From Dyadobacter fermentans (GTDB lineage: Bacteria; Bacteroidota; Bacteroidia; Cytophagales; Spirosomataceae): a stretch of DNA of 64,000 bases. Location: contig NZ_JAHXBN010000020.1 of assembly GCF_019924045.1 (NCBI RefSeq), positions 97,074 through 161,073 of the forward strand, written 5' to 3'. Shown piece by piece: positions 59,249-64,000 of this stretch; position 1 is the stretch's first letter; each line of letters starts with the position of its first letter. A model generated the notes under the pieces. That model was not told the origin of the DNA and ran no database searches. It saw only the letters and a program-made list of their open reading frames with translations. A program made the translations under genes and the position numbers.

Positions 59249-59722
59249 CTACCCGTCGGTTTTTCTTTTCTCTTCGAGCGGATATTTTTTTTCTACTTTG
59301 GTCAAAACCACGTACAGGGAGTCGTGGTCCTCGTTCACGCCCCGCAATATGTACCGGCCCGGCGCCGGCTGTTCATAATGCAACCTAATGTGTGCCGCCG
59401 TATCGATGCGGTTATGCAAATGGAATACCTTGTTGATCGTATCTGCCTTATATCCATAATAATAGCGGCCGATATTGCCATAGTATTCGGTCGTCCGCAC
59501 TGCATTGCGCGTATCGAGCCGGAAATTCTTGTTCACTTTAATGCTGATGGTATTGAACTTCTCGAAGATCACATTCTCCCACCGCACCGAATCCGTAGGC
59601 GAGGGGGCCAGTAGCTGGTTGTTCAGGCGGAATTCGGCGACTTTGTACAGACCGGCGGTGGAGGCCAGCCCGTCATCTAGCGGAAGTTTGAACGACTTCC
59701 CGCTTGCGTAGAAGTTTACCAT
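59249..59722 (-). CDS. C-terminal part of a DoxX-like protein, separated by frameshift or overlap
   Basis: The 157-residue frame starts at ATG 59722 and contains KSFKLPLDDGLAS, GLYKVAEFRLN, DSVRWENVIFEKFNTISI, YYGNIGRYYYGYK and GVNEDHDSLYVVLTKVEKKY. In relatives I recall, this beta-rich segment follows a DoxX-like membrane part in one chain. Here it lies in another frame, overlapping the upstream gene by about 50 bases. Either a frameshift splits one gene or two are translated by coupling. Confidence 0.6.
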   Translation of the reverse strand: MVNFYASGKSFKLPLDDGLASTAGLYKVAEFRLNNQLLAPSPTDSVRWENVIFEKFNTISIKVNKNFRLDTRNAVRTTEYYGNIGRYYYGYKADTINKVFHLHNRIDTAAHIRLHYEQPAPGRYILRGVNEDHDSLYVVLTKVEKKYPLEEKRKTDG

Positions 59723-60608
59723 AGCTAAAACCCCTGAATAGCACGAAAAAGAATATAAAGCCGTATTTGAATGCAATCCTGACGCGATCCGGCCATTCGC
59801 TGCGGAAACGGAGGGCGGGTACGAATGTGAGTGCCACAGCGCGGTGTTCAATCAGTATCAGGTAAAATTTGCGGCTATCGCGGACGAGCAGCAGCAACGA
59901 TAAGGTGAGCAAATGCAGGCTTGTAAGCTCCACACCGGCATCATAACCGATGTTTACAAACCAGATCGGCAGCAGGATCGCCACCATCATCAGCGCGCCC
60001 AGGGTAGTGGTACGGCGGAAAAGCAGCAACACCGTCGCTACCAGTTCGAAAATGCCTGCGAACACTTCAAAAAACGGGGAAACCCCAGTGGTAAGCCAAT
60101 AAAGCTTGCCCGGCGTGAAGTCGCCCTGGTTGGTATTGAGCTGACTGATGGTGGGAAACGGCATTTGCACGGGGAATACCTTTGCCCACGCAAACCACGA
60201 CATCCGGAGAATGACCCCGTACCGCGCCGCGACATAAAACCAGTAATACAGCCTTTCAAAATCCTTACGTCGGCGGTCGAGCAGGTTCCAACCGAACCCG
60301 GCGGCCAGGCAAAACAGGATGGTGATAATCCATCCTGTGTAGTTTTTACCCTCCTGGCTCGCGAAAAACCATGGCTTGTTTTGTGAAATCACATCCAACC
60401 AGCGAAACGGGTAGTCGTTTACATTGAAGCCGGCGTCAAAGTCCTGCCGGTAAAATTCGGGGTTGAACGGGATCGTGCCGATCACTGCATAAATCAATGC
60501 CGCACGTAAGAGTATTTTTTCATACGGCTTCCATGCGGAGGCCGGTAATTGGGGAGAGCCAGACATAAGTAAAACAGCTATTGCGCCGCAAATTAGCCAT
60601 TTTATCAA
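59673..60608 (-). CDS. DoxX-like membrane protein (probably truncated by frameshift)
   Basis: The 311-residue protein has a hydrophobic start (IKWLICGAIAVLLMSGS) and several helices (WIITILFCLAAGFGWNLL, FFEVFAGIFELVATVLLLF, LGALMMVAILLPIWFVNIGY). It ends in a short basic tail (LLRKREVVQTSAR) that does not resemble related proteins, where a long soluble domain continues. The continuing domain is found in the next frame from 59722. The split point is near the run AGGGGTTTTAG around 59725-59740. Function unknown. Confidence 0.7.
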   Translation of the reverse strand: MIKWLICGAIAVLLMSGSPQLPASAWKPYEKILLRAALIYAVIGTIPFNPEFYRQDFDAGFNVNDYPFRWLDVISQNKPWFFASQEGKNYTGWIITILFCLAAGFGWNLLDRRRKDFERLYYWFYVAARYGVILRMSWFAWAKVFPVQMPFPTISQLNTNQGDFTPGKLYWLTTGVSPFFEVFAGIFELVATVLLLFRRTTTLGALMMVAILLPIWFVNIGYDAGVELTSLHLLTLSLLLLVRDSRKFYLILIEHRAVALTFVPALRFRSEWPDRVRIAFKYGFIFFFVLFRGFSYGKLLRKREVVQTSAR

Positions 60609-60685
60609 TCAACCAATTTAATCTATAATATAAATAGACTTTTATTTTGGGACAATACCACTAGTGCTGCGGCATTGTCCCTGTC

Positions 60686-61879
60686 TTACAGTAAATACTC
60701 TTTCAGACAAAACCCAACTACCGCTGCTATGAGGATAATGTACGGCTCCTGCAACTTTTTTATATAAATCAACGCCAGCGCTGTGACCACGGCAATCAAC
60801 GCGGAAGGTACATCCACAATAGACCGGCTGCCGATCACGAACACCGACCCTACCAATGCGCCGACGACGCTCGCCGTGATCCCGTCTACAAAGGCTTTGA
60901 TGCTCTCGTTTTTGGATATTTTTTTGAAATAGGGAGCCGGAAGGACCGTAAATATAAAACATGGCAGAAAAACACCCAATGCGGCTACCGCGGCACCCGC
61001 GAAGCCCGAGACGAGAAACCCGATGAACCCGACGGTGATCACCACCGGACCCGGGGTGATCATGGCCACCGCGACGGAATCCAGGAACTGCTGTTCGTTG
61101 AGCCAGCCCATCTCATTTACTACGCCTGCGTGAAGAAATGGGATAATCGCCAGACCACTGCCAAATACGAATGCGCCGGCCTCGGTGAAGAACAAGGCCA
61201 ATTGCAGGAGTTTGTCGGGATCGACGGTCCAGAAGCCTGTCCCGGTCAGCAGCAACACCGAAAGGGGAGTGCTGCTTCGTTGGAGCCATTTGGGCGGGGC
61301 TTTGATAACCATATAGGCCAGGCCCAGCACGATGAAGAGCCAAACCTCTTCGCGCTCGGTGAGAGCCGTTACCACCGCCATCACGGTGAAGAATAGCCAT
61401 AAGATCCATTTGCTTTTAATGGCGGAAGCTTCCAGTTTACTGACCGATTTAATGGTGAGCTTATAGCAACTCAACCCGATGATACCGATCACTGCCGAGC
61501 CGACTCCGTAGAACACGGATTGCATCCACGGTAGCCCGCCGAATTGCTGATAAGCCATCCCTAACAAGACGACCATGATAAACGAGGGCAACACGAATGC
61601 GAGACCCGTAAGCGTCGCGCCCCAGACCCCGTAATGCACATATCCCAGGTAAATGCCGAGCTGGGCGGCCAGAGGGCCGGGAGCGAGTTGGGCAAGTGCG
61701 AGCCCTTCGCGGTATTCTTCTTCGGTGATCCATTGCCGTTGCTCTACGAGGTCGCGGTGCATGTAGCCGATCAGGGCGACGGGACCACCAAAGCCGAAGG
61801 TGCCGAGTTTGAGAAAGTACCTGGTGAGTGCTGCAAGGCTGTATGTATGTACGCGGGTGTCGTCGGAAATGTCCATCAT
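60686..61879 (-). CDS. chrA: Chromate transporter ChrA
   Basis: The 397-residue protein is a two-domain CHR transporter that expels chromate from the cytoplasm. Each half has the CHR motif pattern: FLKLGTFGFGGPVALIGYMH and ALAQLAPGPLAAQLGIYLGY in the first; FGSGLAIIPFLH and AMITPGPVVITVGFIGFLVS in the second. About ten helices are visible. No ChrB regulator is adjacent. The substrate could also be sulfate-like; chromate is a family inference. Confidence 0.93.
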   Translation of the reverse strand: MMDISDDTRVHTYSLAALTRYFLKLGTFGFGGPVALIGYMHRDLVEQRQWITEEEYREGLALAQLAPGPLAAQLGIYLGYVHYGVWGATLTGLAFVLPSFIMVVLLGMAYQQFGGLPWMQSVFYGVGSAVIGIIGLSCYKLTIKSVSKLEASAIKSKWILWLFFTVMAVVTALTEREEVWLFIVLGLAYMVIKAPPKWLQRSSTPLSVLLLTGTGFWTVDPDKLLQLALFFTEAGAFVFGSGLAIIPFLHAGVVNEMGWLNEQQFLDSVAVAMITPGPVVITVGFIGFLVSGFAGAAVAALGVFLPCFIFTVLPAPYFKKISKNESIKAFVDGITASVVGALVGSVFVIGSRSIVDVPSALIAVVTALALIYIKKLQEPYIILIAAVVGFCLKEYLL

Positions 61880-62090
61880 TGAAAGTTCGTTGTCGGAATC
61901 TACGGGACAATGTTAGACAGCGGCCATTTCAAAATATAGAACGGAGATGACGGTTTTGTACAGACTTTACTTTTGCCCCCTTTTACTTACTTCTATCACC
62001 CTTGATCGCCTTCCATTGCCGCCCGGTCCGTGCGATTTACCTTCAACATAACTTTTTAAATACTTTGCAGCCGATTGTATATAATTGGTT

Positions 62091-62633
62091 ATGAAAATTC
62101 ACATTATGGGTGCCTCCTGTGCGGGCTCCACCACGTTGGGAAATGCACTGTCCGCAAGGTTGAAAATTCCCTATTTCGATACCGATGATTTTTTCTGGGA
62201 GCGCTCGGACGTGCCGTACACCGTGCGGAGAGACGTGCCTACTCGGAGCAGGATGCTGCAAGAGGCCGTTTCGAAGAGCGATAGTTACATGATTGGCGGA
62301 TCGTTGATCAGCTGGGGGGAGGAGTGGCTGTCGATGTTCGACCTGGTAGTTTTCCTGTATGTTCCGAAAGAAGTCAGAATGCAGCGCCTCGTAAACCGCG
62401 AAATAGAACGGTACGGCGACATTATCTACACCGACCCGGTACGGAGCCGCCTCTTCCGCGAATTTTACGACTGGGCGTCGAAATACGATGACCGGGACTT
62501 TACCGGCCGCAATGTGGGGATCCATGAAGACTGGCTGACGAAAGTTAAATCCCGTGTCGTGGAGATCCGCGGAGACACTACGGTGGCAGAGCGCGTTGAG
62601 AAGGTGGAAAGGTTGATTAGACTGGAACTGTAA
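62091..62633 (+). CDS. P-loop kinase-like protein (adenylate kinase-type)
   Basis: The 180-residue protein starts with a Walker A P-loop, IHIMGASCAGSTTLGNAL (~4-15). An acidic segment (YFDTDDFFWE) follows at ~30, as in small-molecule kinases of the AAA_17/adenylate-kinase-like group. DLVVFLYVPKEVRMQRLVNR at ~85 fits the lid-type region. The start ATG at 62091 is preferred over TTG at 62085. The substrate is unknown. Confidence 0.85.
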   Translation: MKIHIMGASCAGSTTLGNALSARLKIPYFDTDDFFWERSDVPYTVRRDVPTRSRMLQEAVSKSDSYMIGGSLISWGEEWLSMFDLVVFLYVPKEVRMQRLVNREIERYGDIIYTDPVRSRLFREFYDWASKYDDRDFTGRNVGIHEDWLTKVKSRVVEIRGDTTVAERVEKVERLIRLEL

Positions 62634-62682
62634 CTGTCATATCAGTCAACTCCGTCAACAGGTTATATGGCCAGATAGAGCA

Positions 62683-63624
62683 CTACTTGTAGTAATAGAG
62701 CTTTTTTATATTAGGAGTGGAATCTTTAAAATCTGCCACTTTACAAATCACTCGCCCCGCCTCATCAAATGTGTGCTTATACTCAACCTCATGTTCATCC
62801 CTTCCTATGCTGGCTGAAAAAAGAATGTTCACAGTCTTTATCGAAATCAAATTGTTTTCTCCAAAAAGCTGATCAAAAAGTGGAGATCCCGGGTGAAACA
62901 GTTTGGGTATTTCCGGAAGACTTTTCAAACCATTGGCGATGTTATCGTATTTATATTCCGACCGGGATTCGGAGAGTACTTTTCCAGATTCATTGTAGGT
63001 ATAAACTGAGGACTCTAAATTTTTACCGGAATAGGTGTAAGCTGTTCGCAGGTTCGTTACACCGGCAGTTCTCATCTCTGTAAGGCGGCCCTCATTGTCA
63101 TACTGCAACGTATAAGTATTATCCTCCTCCATACGAGCGAAGCCATTACCATCCACATGATAGGTGTAAGACTTGGTAACCCGATTACGCCTATCGTATA
63201 CAAATTCCTGCATCCTTAACCCAGGCTCCAAATTTCCCCAGTAGGCTTCTCCTCTTATAGTATAATACAGGCGAAAGATCTTATCATCCTTGTATTCGTA
63301 AATTACATCGCATAACCCAGGTGGGCTGTTTTTGGGCAGCAGTTGGTCTGTAAAACCCACAAGCCTGCCAGTGCTGTCATAAAGGTATTGCCGAATTCCG
63401 GGTGAACCATGAGCGTATTGTTCGCCATCGGCTTCTGTAACAACCCTATCTAATGCTCCAGCCGGGGTTACGCTTTTTCTTTTGATAGCCTCAATGTCCG
63501 GCCTTTTTACATTCTGGATCAATAGCACCCATTGTTCACCAATAGGGTCAACTGAATTGGTACAATCTGCAAAGCTCACAACGATTGTCAATAATACCAG
63601 AAATGAGAATTTGAGAATCTGCAT
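62683..63624 (-). CDS. YD/RHS-like repeat lipoprotein
   Basis: The 313-residue protein has a signal with lipobox-like VVSFADC. The mature part has YD-type strands such as QYLYDSTGRLVGF, EFVYDRRNRVTKSY, TLQYDNEGRLTEM and HTFDEAGRVICK, as in RHS-like repeat proteins of Bacteroidota. It has no toxin domain. It is probably a surface or periplasmic lipoprotein. The role is unknown. Confidence 0.8.
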   Translation of the reverse strand: MQILKFSFLVLLTIVVSFADCTNSVDPIGEQWVLLIQNVKRPDIEAIKRKSVTPAGALDRVVTEADGEQYAHGSPGIRQYLYDSTGRLVGFTDQLLPKNSPPGLCDVIYEYKDDKIFRLYYTIRGEAYWGNLEPGLRMQEFVYDRRNRVTKSYTYHVDGNGFARMEEDNTYTLQYDNEGRLTEMRTAGVTNLRTAYTYSGKNLESSVYTYNESGKVLSESRSEYKYDNIANGLKSLPEIPKLFHPGSPLFDQLFGENNLISIKTVNILFSASIGRDEHEVEYKHTFDEAGRVICKVADFKDSTPNIKKLYYYK

Positions 63625-63735
63625 AATTTGGAAGTTGGAAGAATCAGACTCTAAGACGGTAGAAAAGACATGGAACGTTGCCTGGAATTTCGGTCTGACC
63701 CGAGAACAGGATCAAGCAGAAAATCTGGGGGGAAA

Positions 63736-64000
63736 TTAAGCATAAAGTTTCGAGAGCCTGAATAGGAAGAATGGAACATCCCTCACGCCCCTGGATGATG
63801 ACCTGAATGCCTTGATTTTTGCATTGAAGGACTCAGCCGAAGCATTTGTACTTCTGTTATTGAAGAAGCGGTCCGCCGCCGCGGTTGAGAATGTCCAGAT
63901 AATGCGTTTGGATCGATCTGGCAACAGTTTTGAAGGAATCTAGGCCGCAATCTTCCACTGCATTATACCACAAGGCCAGTTTTTTAAATGCCTGTTCTTT
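63736..64000 (-). pseudogene. ISAon1/ISL3-type transposase remnant, frameshifted, continues outside
   Basis: The minus strand encodes the C-terminal part of a transposase. From 64000 one frame reads KEQAFKKLALWYNAVED and HYLDILN, then stops at 63857; another frame continues NRSTNASAESFNAKIKAFR and ends FFLFRLSKLYA at 63736. The two frames join near 63880-63895 around a GCGGCGG run, so a frameshift has broken the gene. The fragment resembles DDE transposases of the ISAon1 group. The left end of the element is not resolved. Confidence 0.75.

Overview
The window looks like chromosomal DNA from a Bacteroidota member of the order Cytophagales, with Dyadobacter or a close relative the likely source. 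The grounds are a gliding-motility gldC gene, the long plant/Chlamydia-type IspG, promoters of the TTG/TTTG...TAnnTTTG type, few visible Shine-Dalgarno sequences, several sulfatases, a WG-repeat protein and an ISAon1-like transposase remnant. Nothing indicates a prophage, plasmid or CRISPR array. Species-level naming is inference.

Layout. 1-7.4 kb is housekeeping: an overlapping run (cinA, 2-oxoacid dehydrogenase E2, a 5'(3')-deoxyribonucleotidase, a response regulator cut by the window edge), gldC, and ispG with two small genes. 7.7-9.3 kb holds three small secreted or lipoprotein genes of unknown function, two of them tandem paralogues. 9.4-13.1 kb is a three-gene sugar operon (GH109-type Gfo/Idh/MocA protein, sugar MFS permease, galactokinase-like GHMP kinase). 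13.4-14.5 kb is a queD/folE pterin pair, followed by an unusually palindromic 250-bp intergenic stretch. 14.7-22.6 kb has a TIM-barrel epimerase, a CDF metal transporter, a Nudix/LysE pair, GH3/surE, trhO and a deoxynucleoside kinase. 22.6-25.1 kb has small unknown genes, an XRE regulator with a dyad operator, tRNA-Leu(GAG) and a possible small RNA.

25.1-28.3 kb encodes an exported SelA-like PLP protein and an exported amidohydrolase. 28.7-31.4 kb has a DHFR-like protein, a small HTH operon and an ECF42-type sigma factor overlapping its YCII partner. 31.4-37.7 kb has WG-repeat, DUF3095, cupin, Crp/Fnr, TIGR01777, DCC-domain and GbsR/MarR genes. 37.8-48.5 kb is richest in polysaccharide functions: a PQQ sugar dehydrogenase, a pectinesterase-esterase fusion, two intact sulfatases, one sulfatase truncated exactly at its active-site cysteine, and a decayed nucleotidyltransferase module. 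48.5-51 kb is a five-gene operon headed by an ArsR repressor whose promoter lies inside its own operator.

51-56.5 kb has an aldo/keto reductase whose last codons lie in a heptamer-repeat hairpin, a PepSY iron-uptake-type trio and an HxlR/MFS pair. 57-61.9 kb has an AtsA-like sulfatase with an altered catalytic motif, a probably frameshifted DoxX-like gene and chrA. The right edge carries an RHS-like lipoprotein and a decayed transposase.

Regulatory logic is unusually readable. Several regulators (XRE, GbsR/MarR, ArsR and two Crp/Fnr proteins) sit beside strong dyad sequences. Both Crp/Fnr genes show the same order: regulator gene, dyad, next co-directional gene. Three distinct palindromic or tandem repeat families lie in intergenic space. 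I found no single complete system I can call new; the best candidates for novelty are the repeat elements, the exported PLP enzyme/amidohydrolase pair, the pectinesterase-esterase fusion and the small XRE-controlled module beside tRNA-Leu.
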